Positions 1 through 8,235 of a DNA stretch of 58,904 nt are shown here, piece after piece. The stretch is from JBFELU01 sp041572755. Lineage in GTDB: Bacteria > Actinomycetota > Acidimicrobiia > Spongiisociales > UBA11373. Location: contig JBFFRY010000016.1 of NCBI GenBank assembly GCA_041572755.1, positions 1-58,904 of the forward strand. The letters are read 5' to 3'. The notes beneath the pieces are model-generated. The model was given only the letters and a program-made list of their open reading frames with translations, ran no database searches and was not told where the DNA came from. How positions within the stretch are numbered: the stretch's first letter is position 1; every line of letters starts with the position of its first letter. A program made the translations under genes and the position numbers.

Positions 1-321
1 GCCGAGCGTCTCGGGATCCTGGGGGCTGTTGACCACCACCCAGCCGCCGGGGCGGAGCCCGGCCATCACATCGGCGGTCTCCAGCAGCGTGGGGTCGAGC
101 ACGAGGAGGTGATCGGGCTCCCGGATGTCCTGGCGCACGAACCACTCGTCACCGGGCTCGGCGATGCGGGCGAACGCCACCACCGGGGCACCCCGGCGTT
201 CCACCCCGTAGTCGGGATACGACTGCACATATCGGCCCTGGAGGAAGGCGGCCGCCGCCAGCGCCTTGGAGGCGACCACGGCACCCTGGCCCCCTCGGCC
301 GTGGATGCGTAATTCGATCAT
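1..321 (-). CDS. 2-oxoacid:ferredoxin oxidoreductase gamma subunit, N-terminal part (gene runs off the window)
   Basis: The 107 visible codons begin MIELRIHGRGGQG, the hallmark start of the gamma (PorG/VorC/KorC-type) subunit of pyruvate or 2-ketoacid:ferredoxin oxidoreductases. A YPDYGVERRGAPVVAF segment follows, also typical of the family. This subunit forms part of the cytoplasmic complex that decarboxylates 2-oxoacids to acyl-CoA and reduces ferredoxin. The 3' end lies outside the window at base 1, so the usual length of about 180 residues cannot be checked and partner subunits are not visible. The substrate (pyruvate, branched-chain or 2-oxoglutarate) cannot be assigned from this fragment. 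Confidence 0.85.
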   Translation of the reverse strand, partial: MIELRIHGRGGQGAVVASKALAAAAFLQGRYVQSYPDYGVERRGAPVVAFARIAEPGDEWFVRQDIREPDHLLVLDPTLLETADVMAGLRPGGWVVVNSPQDPETLG

Positions 322-373
322 CCGTTGCCCCCATGCAACGCCATCCCGGCGGGAAGCGGCAGGGCCGAATGGC

Positions 374-463
374 CTATTGGGCAGCGGTCGTTGCCTCGGC
401 GAGGGAGATCCGCCCTTCATAGAGGGCCCGGCCGATCACCACCGCCTCCGCCCGGCGTTCGCT
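374..463 (-). pseudogene. hisA 3'-terminal relic
   Basis: Read on the minus strand, about 30 codons ending in TAG at 374-376 give ERRAEAVVIGRALYEG followed by RISLAEATTAAQ. This matches the C-terminus of HisA, the phosphoribosylformimino-AICAR-ribotide isomerase, where VxVGRALYEGxxxLxEA closes the TIM barrel. The frame is blocked by a stop codon at 512-514 and has no HisA sequence upstream, so only the tail survives. I read it as debris of a deleted or rearranged hisA, not a gene. The resemblance is short but specific. Confidence 0.55.
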
Positions 464-478
464 GAACCCGGCTCCACC

Positions 479-513
479 TTGAAATGAATCAATTCTATAT
501 TTAGAATCGATTC
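479..513 (+). promoter_or_regulatory. Promoter with overlapping palindromic TetR-type operator
   Basis: A promoter TTGAAA (479-484), 17-bp spacer, TAGAAT (502-507) precedes the tetR gene. A 28-bp inverted repeat at 486-513 has arms GAATCAATTCTA and TAGAATCGATTC (one mismatch) around TATT, and covers the spacer and -10 element. The geometry suggests autorepression of the tetR-ABC operon by its own first gene product. The stretch is strikingly AT-rich in a GC-rich region. A ribosome-binding site (GGAGGGG) lies just before the ATG at 529. Confidence 0.75.
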
Positions 514-528
514 AGGACAGGAGGGGTC

Positions 529-1149
529 ATGACGCTGCGACAACGCAAGAAGGAGCAGAGCCGCCGCCAGATCATCGGCGCCGCCACCGAACTGTTCCAC
601 GGCAAGGGCTATGGCGACACCACCGTGGAGGAGATCGCCGAGAGCGCCCAGGTCTCGGTGGGCACCCTCTACAACTACTTCGGCTCCAAGGGTGCCCTGC
701 TGCTGGCGATCATCGAGGCGGAGACCGACGAGGCGCTGCGCCGCGGCGAGACGCTCATCGAGGAGCCCGGAGGCGACGTCGGTGCCGCAGTGACCGCCCT
801 GTTCGACGTGTACCTGGAGGCCCTGCTCCACCTCGATCGCCAGATCATCGGCGAGGCCCTCCACGAGAGCCTGGGGAGCAGCGGCTTCGCCGACACCCCA
901 CTGGGCCGCGAATTCGTCGGCCTCGACCTGCAGTTCATGGAGCAGACCGGCCGCCTGCTCGACACCTACCCGGGAGCCATCGCCGCCGATCGCGAAGATG
1001 CGGTCCTGCTCCTCTACTCGATCCTGGTCACCCAGCTGTTCCTCTACGTGGGGATGGCCGGGGTGACCCCCGACGCAGTCCGGGAGTCGGTGCACCGCCA
1101 GGTGGCGGCCGCCTTCGCCGGACTGGCAACCCAGAAGGCAGAGCCATGA
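529..1149 (+). CDS. TetR/AcrR family transcriptional regulator
   Basis: The protein has 206 residues. Residues about 8-55 form the TetR DNA-binding domain: RRQIIGAATELFHGKGY, TTVEEIAESAQVSVGTLYNYF and the GSKGALLLAI continuation. The rest is a helical ligand-binding domain unlike anything I can name. Cytoplasmic repressor, likely of its own operon through the palindrome over its promoter. Its stop codon overlaps the start of the ABC ATPase gene (ATGA), so regulator and transporter are translationally coupled. The ligand is unknown; an exported or toxic lipophilic compound is the usual case for TetR-transporter pairs. Confidence 0.9.
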   Translation: MTLRQRKKEQSRRQIIGAATELFHGKGYGDTTVEEIAESAQVSVGTLYNYFGSKGALLLAIIEAETDEALRRGETLIEEPGGDVGAAVTALFDVYLEALLHLDRQIIGEALHESLGSSGFADTPLGREFVGLDLQFMEQTGRLLDTYPGAIAADREDAVLLLYSILVTQLFLYVGMAGVTPDAVRESVHRQVAAAFAGLATQKAEP

Positions 1150-1850
1150 CCGTGATGCTGAAAGACGTCTGGAAGACATACGGCGAGGGGGCCAACGCGG
1201 TGCACGCCCTCAAAGGGGTCGACCTCGAGGTTCCCCCCGGGGAGTTCACCGTCATCCTGGGCCCGAGCGGATCCGGGAAGACCACGCTGCTCAACCTCAT
1301 CGGGGCCATCGATGAGGCCACCGACGGCTCGGTGAGCGTGGAAGGCGTCGAACTCACCGACCTCGACACCGACACCCGGGTGGCATTCCGTCGATCGACG
1401 GTTGGGATCATCTTTCAGTTCTTCAACCTGATCCCGACGCTCACCGCCGCCGAGAACGTCGAGCTGGTGGCCGAACTCACTGCCGACGACGGCGCCGACC
1501 GGTCCGGTCGCGTGCTGCAGCAGGTCGGGCTCGCCGAGCGGGCCGACCACTTCCCCTCCCAGCTCTCCGGCGGGGAGCAGCAGCGAGTGGCCATCGCCCG
1601 GGCGCTCGTCAAGGACCCCCCGATCCTGCTGTGCGACGAACCCACCGGCGAACTCGACTACGAGACCGGCCGCATGATCCTCGGGCTGCTCCGGCGCCTC
1701 AATCGGGAGACGGGCCAGACCGTGCTGCTCGTCACCCACAACGCCGCCGTCGGTGACATGGCCGACCGGGTCCTGCGGCTGCGATCCGGTGAGATCGTCG
1801 AGGATCGCCGCAACCCGGATCCCGTCGAGGCCGAGGTGCTGCAGTGGTGA
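1146..1850 (+). CDS. ABC transporter ATP-binding protein, MacB/LolD type
   Basis: The 234-residue protein carries Walker A GPSGSGKTT near residue 39, a Q-loop (FQFFNLIPTLTAAENV), signature LSGGEQQRVAIARAL, Walker B PILLCDEPTGELD and the H-loop VTHN. FQFFNLIP and DEPTGELD are typical of the MacB/LolD/FtsE class, which pairs with FtsX-like permeases. It overlaps both neighbours by a few bases, and the next gene is such a permease. It energises transport or mechanical work on the extracytoplasmic domains of that permease at the membrane. Confidence 0.93.
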   Translation: MTVMLKDVWKTYGEGANAVHALKGVDLEVPPGEFTVILGPSGSGKTTLLNLIGAIDEATDGSVSVEGVELTDLDTDTRVAFRRSTVGIIFQFFNLIPTLTAAENVELVAELTADDGADRSGRVLQQVGLAERADHFPSQLSGGEQQRVAIARALVKDPPILLCDEPTGELDYETGRMILGLLRRLNRETGQTVLLVTHNAAVGDMADRVLRLRSGEIVEDRRNPDPVEAEVLQW

Positions 1851-4198
1851 GGCCGCTCACCCGCAAGCTGCTGCGCGACATCCGGAGGCACCGGGCGCAG
1901 TTCGTGGCGGTCGCCCTCACCGTGTTCCTGGGGGTCACGCTGTTCGCCGCCTCGTACGACTCCTTTCAGAACCTCGAGGCCTCCTATGAGGAGACGTTCA
2001 CCGAGTTCCGCTTCGCCAACCTCACCATCGGCGGGGGCGACACCGGCGCCGTCGCCGAAGTGGCCGCCGCACTCGATGGGGTCGAATCGGTGGGGGTCCG
2101 CACGGTGGCCGACCTGCCCATCCGGATCGGCGATCACAAGCTGCTGGGCCGGGTGGTCGGCATCCCGGCCGGGGCGCAGCCGCCGGTGAACCAACTGAAG
2201 ATCCTCCAAGGCGGCTACCCGGGGGAGGCCGGCGGCGTGCTCGTCGAAGAGCACATGGCCGAGCACTTCGATCTCGCTCCCGGCGACACGGTCGAGGTCC
2301 TGGTCGGGACCGAGTGGCGCGCCGAATCCGTGGCGGCGGCGGCCTCCTCGCCGGAGTACATCTGGCCGGCCCGCAGCCGCCAGGACCTGCTCACCTCCCC
2401 GGACAACTTCGGGGTCGTCTTCGGTACCGAGGAACTGGCCCGGGCGGCGGCGGGAGGCGGGCCCAACGAAGTGGCCGTGTACTACGACGGCGGCGACGGC
2501 GACGACAATCTGACCGAGACCCTGTCGGCCGCCGCCAGGGACCTCGGAGCGACCTCCATCTACACCCGCGACCAGCAGCCGTCCAATGCCGCGCTGTCGG
2601 AGGACATAAAGGGTTTCGAGGAGACCGCCATGTTCTTCCCGATCCTCTTCCTGGCGGCCGCCGCCATGGCCGCCTACGTCATGATCAGCCGCCTGGTGTG
2701 GTCCCAGAGGCCGACCATCGGCGTCCTCATGGCCAACGGGTTCACCCGCCGCCGGATCCTCACCCACTACCTCGGCTACGGGCTGGTGCCCGGCCTGGCC
2801 GGGGCGATCCCCGGCGCCATCGCCGGGGTGCTCCTGGCCCGGCTGATCACCGACCTCTACACCAACCTGCTGTCGGTGCCGGTCACCCTCATCGAGTTCC
2901 ACCCGGCGACCGCGGCGACGGGGATCCTCATCGGGCTGGTCGCCGCGTTGCTCGCCGCCCTGGCCCCGGCGTTGCTCGCCTCCCGGGTGCAGCCATCCCA
3001 GGCGATGCGGGGGGAGACGCCGGCCCGGGCCGGCCGGAGGAGCCTCGCCGAACGGATCCTCCCTCCACTGCGGAGGCTCCCCGCCCGATGGCGGATGGCC
3101 CTGCGGGGCATCGAACGCAACCCCCGCCGCACCGCCTACACCATCATCGGCGTGGTGCTCTCGCTGACCCTCGTGCTGGTCTCGTGGGGGATGATCGACA
3201 CCGTCGAGCACCTGCTCGACCTGCAGTTCCTCGAGATCCAGCGGGAGGACGCCACCGTCCACTTCACCGGGCCCGTGTCGGCGGGCGACGTCGATGATCT
3301 CGCCGCGATCGAGGGGATCGCCGCCGTCGAACCGGTGCTGGAGCTGCCGGTCTCCATCGGTTCCGCAGGGGACCACTACGACACCGCCCTTGTGGCGATG
3401 GAGACCGGCACCGACATGCACGGCTTCCGCACCCCGGGAGGCGACTGGATCGAGCTGCCCCCCGATGGCCTCCTCGTGGGGGAGGCGCTCGGTGATCTCT
3501 TGAATGTCGAGACCGGAGACACCGTCGCCCTGACGGTCGGCCCCACAGGGGTGACGGTCTCGGAGCAGATCACCGGGTTCGTATCCGAACCCCTGGGGAC
3601 CCTCGCCTACGTGTCGCGAGACCGGGCGGCGGCGTTGGTGGGAGAGGCGGTGCCGGCCACCGCGGCGATGATCGCCTACGAGCCCGGTGTCGACGGCGAC
3701 GCCGTGCGAGCCGCCGTCACCGCGTTGCCCACCGTGGCCGCCTTCGACGACGCCAAGGCCCTGTACGGCATCGTCCAGGACTACATGGGGCTGTTCTACG
3801 CCTTCGTCGGGGTCATGCTGGTGTTCGGGGCGGCGATGGCCTTCGCGCTCATCTTCAACGCCATGAGCGTCAACATCGCCGAGCGGTCTCGGGAGATCGC
3901 CACGCTGCTGGCGGTGGGCACCCGGCGCAGCACCATCTCGCGGCTCATCACCGTCGAGAACCTCCTGGTGGCCGCGGCCGGCATCCCGCTCGGACTGCTC
4001 GTCGGGTACTACGTGTCCAAGGCCGCCATGGGAACCTTCTCCAGCGACCTGTTCACGTTCCCGCTGTTCGTGCGGACCTCGACGTTCCTGTGGACGGCGG
4101 CCGCCATCGTCGTGGTGGCCCTCGTCTCCCAGTGGCCCGGGCTCCGGGCGCTGCGGCGCCTCGAGATCGCCAGGATCGTCAAGGAGCGCTCGGTGTGA
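1844..4198 (+). CDS. ABC transporter permease, FtsX/MacB-like, two permease modules
   Basis: The 784-residue membrane protein starts at one of two adjacent GTG codons (1844 or 1847), overlapping the ATPase gene. It has an N-terminal membrane helix (about 20-40), a large extracytoplasmic domain, a cluster of three helices (about 260-385), a second single helix near 430-450, another extracytoplasmic domain and a final three-helix cluster (about 645-770). This duplicated FtsX-domain arrangement marks large MacB-like permeases that export lipids, lipoproteins or hydrophobic compounds. The following hydrolase gene overlaps its stop codon (GTGA). Substrate unknown. Confidence 0.88.
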   Translation: MVRPLTRKLLRDIRRHRAQFVAVALTVFLGVTLFAASYDSFQNLEASYEETFTEFRFANLTIGGGDTGAVAEVAAALDGVESVGVRTVADLPIRIGDHKLLGRVVGIPAGAQPPVNQLKILQGGYPGEAGGVLVEEHMAEHFDLAPGDTVEVLVGTEWRAESVAAAASSPEYIWPARSRQDLLTSPDNFGVVFGTEELARAAAGGGPNEVAVYYDGGDGDDNLTETLSAAARDLGATSIYTRDQQPSNAALSEDIKGFEETAMFFPILFLAAAAMAAYVMISRLVWSQRPTIGVLMANGFTRRRILTHYLGYGLVPGLAGAIPGAIAGVLLARLITDLYTNLLSVPVTLIEFHPATAATGILIGLVAALLAALAPALLASRVQPSQAMRGETPARAGRRSLAERILPPLRRLPARWRMALRGIERNPRRTAYTIIGVVLSLTLVLVSWGMIDTVEHLLDLQFLEIQREDATVHFTGPVSAGDVDDLAAIEGIAAVEPVLELPVSIGSAGDHYDTALVAMETGTDMHGFRTPGGDWIELPPDGLLVGEALGDLLNVETGDTVALTVGPTGVTVSEQITGFVSEPLGTLAYVSRDRAAALVGEAVPATAAMIAYEPGVDGDAVRAAVTALPTVAAFDDAKALYGIVQDYMGLFYAFVGVMLVFGAAMAFALIFNAMSVNIAERSREIATLLAVGTRRSTISRLITVENLLVAAAGIPLGLLVGYYVSKAAMGTFSSDLFTFPLFVRTSTFLWTAAAIVVVALVSQWPGLRALRRLEIARIVKERSV

Positions 4199-4911
4199 GC
4201 TGGACCCGCCGTTTCATCTACTACCCCGAGCACGCCATGCCCCTCATCGAGGCGGTGCTTCCCGAAGGCCGGGAGATCTCCTTCACCACCGCCGACGGCC
4301 TCGAACTCGGTGCCTGGTACCTGGCCGGCGATCCGCTGATCGTGGTGTTCCACGGCAACGCCGGAACCCGGGCCGACCGGTCCGACCTGGCCCTCGGACT
4401 GGCAGAACGAGGGATGGGCGTGCTCCTCACCGACTATCGGGGCTACGGGGGCAACCCCGGTGAACCCACCGAGGAGGGTCTGCTCGCCGACGGGCGGGCC
4501 GCCCTGGCCTGGGCCGGCGAGCGGGCCGCCCGGGTCGTGTCCTTCGGCGAGTCGCTCGGATCGGGGGTCTCGGTGGCCCTCGCCGGCGAGGGCTCGGCGG
4601 CGGAGCGAGTAGTGCTGCGATCCCCCTTCACCTCGATCGCCGAGATCGCCGCAGCGTGGATGCCGTTCGGGGCGTCCCTGGTGGCCGACCGATGGGACTC
4701 GATGGCACGCATCGCCGGAGTCACCGCTCCCTTGCTGGTCATCGCCGGGACCGGGGACGGCATCGTGCCGATCGCTCAGAGCCGGGCGCTGTATCAGGCG
4801 GCACCGGGACCCAAGCAGATGCTGGAGATCCCCGGAGCCGATCACAACGATTGGGTGTTGCTCGCCGGCGCAGAGGTCCTCGACGCGGTCGCCGCCTTCG
4901 CCGTGGCATGA
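4195..4911 (+). CDS. Alpha/beta hydrolase, serine-peptidase/esterase-like
   Basis: I place the start at GTG 4195, overlapping the permease stop, giving 238 residues beginning MSWTRRFIYYPE. The FIYYPE start, VVFHGNAGTRADR (oxyanion HGNA motif), nucleophile elbow FGESLGSGVS with the predicted catalytic serine, an Asp in AGTGDGIVP and His in GADHNDW match the BEM46/YfhR-like alpha/beta hydrolases of unknown substrate. No signal peptide is obvious, although the first residues could tether it to the membrane. Being last in the tetR-ABC operon suggests it processes the transported compound; this is inference. Confidence 0.85.
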   Translation: MSWTRRFIYYPEHAMPLIEAVLPEGREISFTTADGLELGAWYLAGDPLIVVFHGNAGTRADRSDLALGLAERGMGVLLTDYRGYGGNPGEPTEEGLLADGRAALAWAGERAARVVSFGESLGSGVSVALAGEGSAAERVVLRSPFTSIAEIAAAWMPFGASLVADRWDSMARIAGVTAPLLVIAGTGDGIVPIAQSRALYQAAPGPKQMLEIPGADHNDWVLLAGAEVLDAVAAFAVA

Positions 4912-4918
4912 TCCGGCG

Positions 4919-5521
4919 ATGCGCCTCACCTCTCCGTCCTCTGCCCTCGGCGCCCTCGTGGCCGCGGCGCTCCTGGCGGCCGCCTGCGGCCCGGCCGGGT
5001 CCCGCAACATCGTCACCGACGAGCGCGACCTGGCGCCCTTCAACCGGATCGAGGTCACCGAGGGCATCGACCTCGATGTGGCCGTCGATGCATCGTCCCG
5101 ACAGCTGGTGGCCGTCGTCTACGACGACAACCTGCTCGATCGCATCGGCACCACGGTGGAGGACGGGACGCTGGTCGTCGAGGTGCTCGACTCCTTCCGG
5201 GTCACCGGGGGAGGCCGCTTCGTCCAAGTGGTGGTCCCCGACCTCGAGCAGATCGAAGTCGACAGCGGTGCCGACGTGCGAGGGCGGGGGACCATCGGTC
5301 TCATCCGGATCATCGCCTCGGGGGGCGGTGCGGCGGATCTCGTCGAGCTCCAAGCCCGCGACGTGGTGGTGGACGCCTCCGGGGGAGCGTTCATCGCGGT
5401 CTTCGCCACCGACTCGGTGACCGGCGAGGCGCGTGAGGGCGCCGACGTGGTGATCCACGGAGAGCCCATCACGGTCGACGTCGACGAGCAGAGCGGCGCC
5501 GACGTCGACGTGGCCGGCTAG
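4919..5521 (+). CDS. Lipoprotein with DUF2807 (GIN-like) beta-helix domain
   Basis: The 200-residue protein has a lipoprotein signal peptide with lipobox LAAAC around residue 23, so it is probably anchored on the outer face of the membrane. The mature part (RDLAPFNRIEVTEGIDLDV, then repeated short VxVxxxxxVDVxG-like strands) matches the DUF2807 head domain of putative surface proteins. It ends with repeats rich in D, V and G. It lies 7 nt after the hydrolase gene and is probably co-transcribed. Its stop overlaps the stop of the convergent LLM gene by 2 nt. Function unknown. Confidence 0.8.
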   Translation: MRLTSPSSALGALVAAALLAAACGPAGSRNIVTDERDLAPFNRIEVTEGIDLDVAVDASSRQLVAVVYDDNLLDRIGTTVEDGTLVVEVLDSFRVTGGGRFVQVVVPDLEQIEVDSGADVRGRGTIGLIRIIASGGGAADLVELQARDVVVDASGGAFIAVFATDSVTGEAREGADVVIHGEPITVDVDEQSGADVDVAG

Positions 5522-6405
5522 GGGGCCATCTCCACGCCCGCCGCCCGGGCGTCGTCGGCAAACGCCTCCAGCGCCCCGTCGTCGGTCGCCGAGGCCTTGA
5601 CGAGGGTCATCACCCGGTCCACGCCCTGGGCGGCGTAGCCGGCCAGCAGCTCGACCCGCGGTTCCCCGGCCTCGGCGGCGTGCTGCTGCCAGATGTGCAC
5701 CGAGAGACGCAGCGACGCTGGGTCGCGGCCGATCTCCTCGCAGCGTGAACGGACCACGGGTCTTGCCTCAGCGACCCGCTCCGGGGTCATGCCGTCGACG
5801 TTGAGCTCGTCGGCGAACCGGGCCGCAAACCGCCAGGTGACGTTGGGCCCGTTGCCCCCGACCATGATGGGAACTCGGGGCCGCTGCAACGGTCCGGGCA
5901 CGTTGATCGCATCGGAGACCGAAGCGTGGGCTCCATCGAAGGTGGCGTGTCCCGGCTCCAGCATGCGGGTGATCACCTCCAGGTGGTCACCCAGGGCGGC
6001 CAGGCGCTCCCCGGTGGGGGGAAAGCCGTAGCCGTAGGCCACCCACTCGTCGCGCTTCCAACCGGCCCCGATCCCGAGCTCCATCCGGCCGCCCGAGATC
6101 ACGTCCATCGTGCTGATCATCTTGGCGGTGAGGGCCGGGTTGCGGAACCCGGTGCAGATGACGATGTGACCGATGCGGACCCGCTCCGTGAGCGCCGCCA
6201 GGGCCGACAGCGAGGTGAAGGACTCGAAGGTGATCTCGTCGGTCGGTTCCGGGATCGTGTGGAAGTGGTCGAAGAGCCAGATCGACTCGAAGCCGAGACG
6301 CTCCGCCTGTTGCGCCACCGCCACCGTCCGCTCCCACGCCTCGGCGGGGTCCCAGCCGTCGTACTCGCCGACCCACCCCTGCGGAACGATCACCCCTACC
6401 TGCAT
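5518..6405 (-). CDS. LLM class F420-dependent oxidoreductase
   Basis: The 295-residue protein has the luciferase-like monooxygenase TIM-barrel signature: an N-terminal MQVGVIVPQGW, AEERLG-like helix (QQAERLGFESIWLFDHF), RVRIGHIVICTGFRNPALTAKM and the GRMELGIGAGWKRDEW loop. In actinobacteria this family mostly uses coenzyme F420 rather than FMN; which cofactor and substrate apply here is not determined. A -10-like TAGGGT (minus strand, 6433-6438) and a GGAGAAG ribosome-binding site support the ATG at 6405 and a promoter separate from malE upstream. Confidence 0.88.
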   Translation of the reverse strand: MQVGVIVPQGWVGEYDGWDPAEAWERTVAVAQQAERLGFESIWLFDHFHTIPEPTDEITFESFTSLSALAALTERVRIGHIVICTGFRNPALTAKMISTMDVISGGRMELGIGAGWKRDEWVAYGYGFPPTGERLAALGDHLEVITRMLEPGHATFDGAHASVSDAINVPGPLQRPRVPIMVGGNGPNVTWRFAARFADELNVDGMTPERVAEARPVVRSRCEEIGRDPASLRLSVHIWQQHAAEAGEPRVELLAGYAAQGVDRVMTLVKASATDDGALEAFADDARAAGVEMAP

Positions 6406-6443
6406 GGCTTCTCCATTCCTCGCCGCAGGTCGACCCTAGGCCC

Positions 6444-8144
6444 TCAGGCGGGGCGGTAGGGGAGGTAGGCCGGGTTCCACATCATCTGGTCGATGACGCC
6501 CTCGATATCCACGCACGGCCGGGCCACGCCCTCGGCCACGGCCTGCTCGGCGACCGCATGGGCCACCTTGCGCGAGATCGTGCGCACCTCGTCGATCGGG
6601 GGGAACAGGGCCCCGCGCTCCACCATGTCGTCCTCGACCATGTCCGCCAGTGCCCGCGCCCCGGCGGTGAACATCCCCGACGTGACCTCGCTGGCGTGAG
6701 AGGCGATCACCCCCAACCCGACCCCGGGGAAGATGTAGACGTTGTTGGCCTGGCCGACGGTGTGGGTCTTGCCGTCGTAGACGACCTCGGGGAAAGGGCT
6801 CCCGGTGGCCACGATCGCACGGCCTTCCGACCAGCGGATGATGTCCTCGGGGGGCGCCTCCGTCTTCGAGGTCGGGTTCGACAGCGGCATGACGACCGGC
6901 CGCTCGGTCTCGGTGGCCATGGCCTTGATCATCGGCTCGGTGAACTCGCCGCAGTGTCCGCACACGCCGATGAGCACGCTGGGGCGGAACAGCTCGACGA
7001 CCTCGGCGATGCCGACCTCGCGGCCCTTGAGCCCCAACTTGCGGGCCATGTCCTTGGAGGCCGCCATCGCCTTCTTGCGGTCGTCCATGCCGGCACGGCC
7101 ATCGACCAGCAGCCCCTTGGAATCGGTGACCAGGATGCGCCGCCCCGCCTCCTCCGGGTCGATGCCCTCGTCGGCCATCACCGCCAGCAGGTGGCGGTAG
7201 ATCCCGGTTCCGGCCGACCCCGCTCCGTGGATGGCGTAGGTGTGGTCACCGAAGCCGCGACCCGTGACCCGCTTCGCCGCCAGCAGGCCGGCGATCACCA
7301 TGGCGGCGGTCCCCTCGATGTCGTCGTTGAACGAGGGGAGCGACTTCCGATACGTTTCGAGGTTGCGGAACGAGGTCAGGTTGGCGAAGTCCTCCCACTG
7401 CAGGAGAGCCGTCGGGAAGACCTCCTTGACGGCGGCGACGAACTCCTCGATGAGCTCCCGGTACTCGTCGCCCCGGATCCGCGGCCCCCTCCATCCCAGG
7501 TAGAGCGGGTTGGCGAGCCGTTCCTCGTTGTTGGTGCCGAAATCCAGGGAGATCGGCAGGCAGCGCGAGGGGTGGATCCCGGCGGCGGCGGTGTAGAGCG
7601 CCAGCTTGCCGATCGGAATGCCCATGCCCCCGGCCCCCTGGTCGCCGATCCCGAGGATCCTCTCGTTGTCGGTGACCACGATGACCGAGATCTCCTGGAT
7701 CCCCCGCGACCGGAGCACCTTCGCCATGGATCCCCGATCATCGGGGGTGATGTAGATGCCCCGCGCCTGGCGGAAGATCTCGCTCCAGTGGCTGCAGGCC
7801 TCGGCCACCGTCGGCGTGTAGATGATCGGGACGGTCTCCTCCAGATTCTCGAGCACGAACCGGAAGAACAGCGTCTCATTGCGATCGTGGAGCCCGGCCA
7901 GGTAGATGTGCTTCTCGATCGACGAGTCCTTGGTGTGGAACTGCTCGGCCACCCGGTCGAGTTGCTCGTCCATCGTGGACACGTGGGACGGGAGCAGGCC
8001 GCGCAGGCCCAGGGCATCCCGCTCCTCCTCGCTGAAGGCGGTTCCCTTGTTGAGCAGCGGCTCCTCGAGGAGCTGGACCCCCCGCTCCAGCACGGGCAGG
8101 TACATCTCACCGGTGGCCGCATCGATGGCCGGGCGGAAACGCAT
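6444..8144 (-). CDS. NAD-dependent malic enzyme (malate dehydrogenase, oxaloacetate-decarboxylating)
   Basis: The 566-residue length equals that of the E. coli NAD-malic enzyme class. Signatures seen include LYLAGLHDRNETLFFRFV, YTPTVAEACSHWSEIFR, VVTDNERILGIGDQGAGGMGIPIGK, the catalytic FANLTSFRNLETYR region and the NAD-binding HGAGSAGTGIYRHLL. It converts malate plus NAD to pyruvate, CO2 and NADH in the cytoplasm. I chose the ATG at 8144 because GAGAAAGG sits 8 nt upstream; the frame extends to a TTG at 8180, which lacks a good ribosome-binding site. Confidence 0.95.
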   Translation of the reverse strand: MRFRPAIDAATGEMYLPVLERGVQLLEEPLLNKGTAFSEEERDALGLRGLLPSHVSTMDEQLDRVAEQFHTKDSSIEKHIYLAGLHDRNETLFFRFVLENLEETVPIIYTPTVAEACSHWSEIFRQARGIYITPDDRGSMAKVLRSRGIQEISVIVVTDNERILGIGDQGAGGMGIPIGKLALYTAAAGIHPSRCLPISLDFGTNNEERLANPLYLGWRGPRIRGDEYRELIEEFVAAVKEVFPTALLQWEDFANLTSFRNLETYRKSLPSFNDDIEGTAAMVIAGLLAAKRVTGRGFGDHTYAIHGAGSAGTGIYRHLLAVMADEGIDPEEAGRRILVTDSKGLLVDGRAGMDDRKKAMAASKDMARKLGLKGREVGIAEVVELFRPSVLIGVCGHCGEFTEPMIKAMATETERPVVMPLSNPTSKTEAPPEDIIRWSEGRAIVATGSPFPEVVYDGKTHTVGQANNVYIFPGVGLGVIASHASEVTSGMFTAGARALADMVEDDMVERGALFPPIDEVRTISRKVAHAVAEQAVAEGVARPCVDIEGVIDQMMWNPAYLPYRPA

Positions 8145-8235
8145 GGCCGGCGCCTTTCTCGCGTGGCTGTACCCCTCCAAGGTACGACGGCGAACGCGGC
8201 GTGCCAGAGGCGATCGTCCTGATTCGGGGCCCTCG

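Noticed and set aside
1658..3421. Long open frame antisense to the ABC transporter genes
   Set aside because: GC-rich codon use on the coding strand leaves long stop-free antisense frames; composition is low-complexity and no domain is visible. The same applies to other long antisense frames in the window.
8145..8180. Malic enzyme starting at TTG 8180
   Set aside because: The ATG at 8144 has a GAGAAAGG ribosome-binding site at proper spacing and gives the usual family length.
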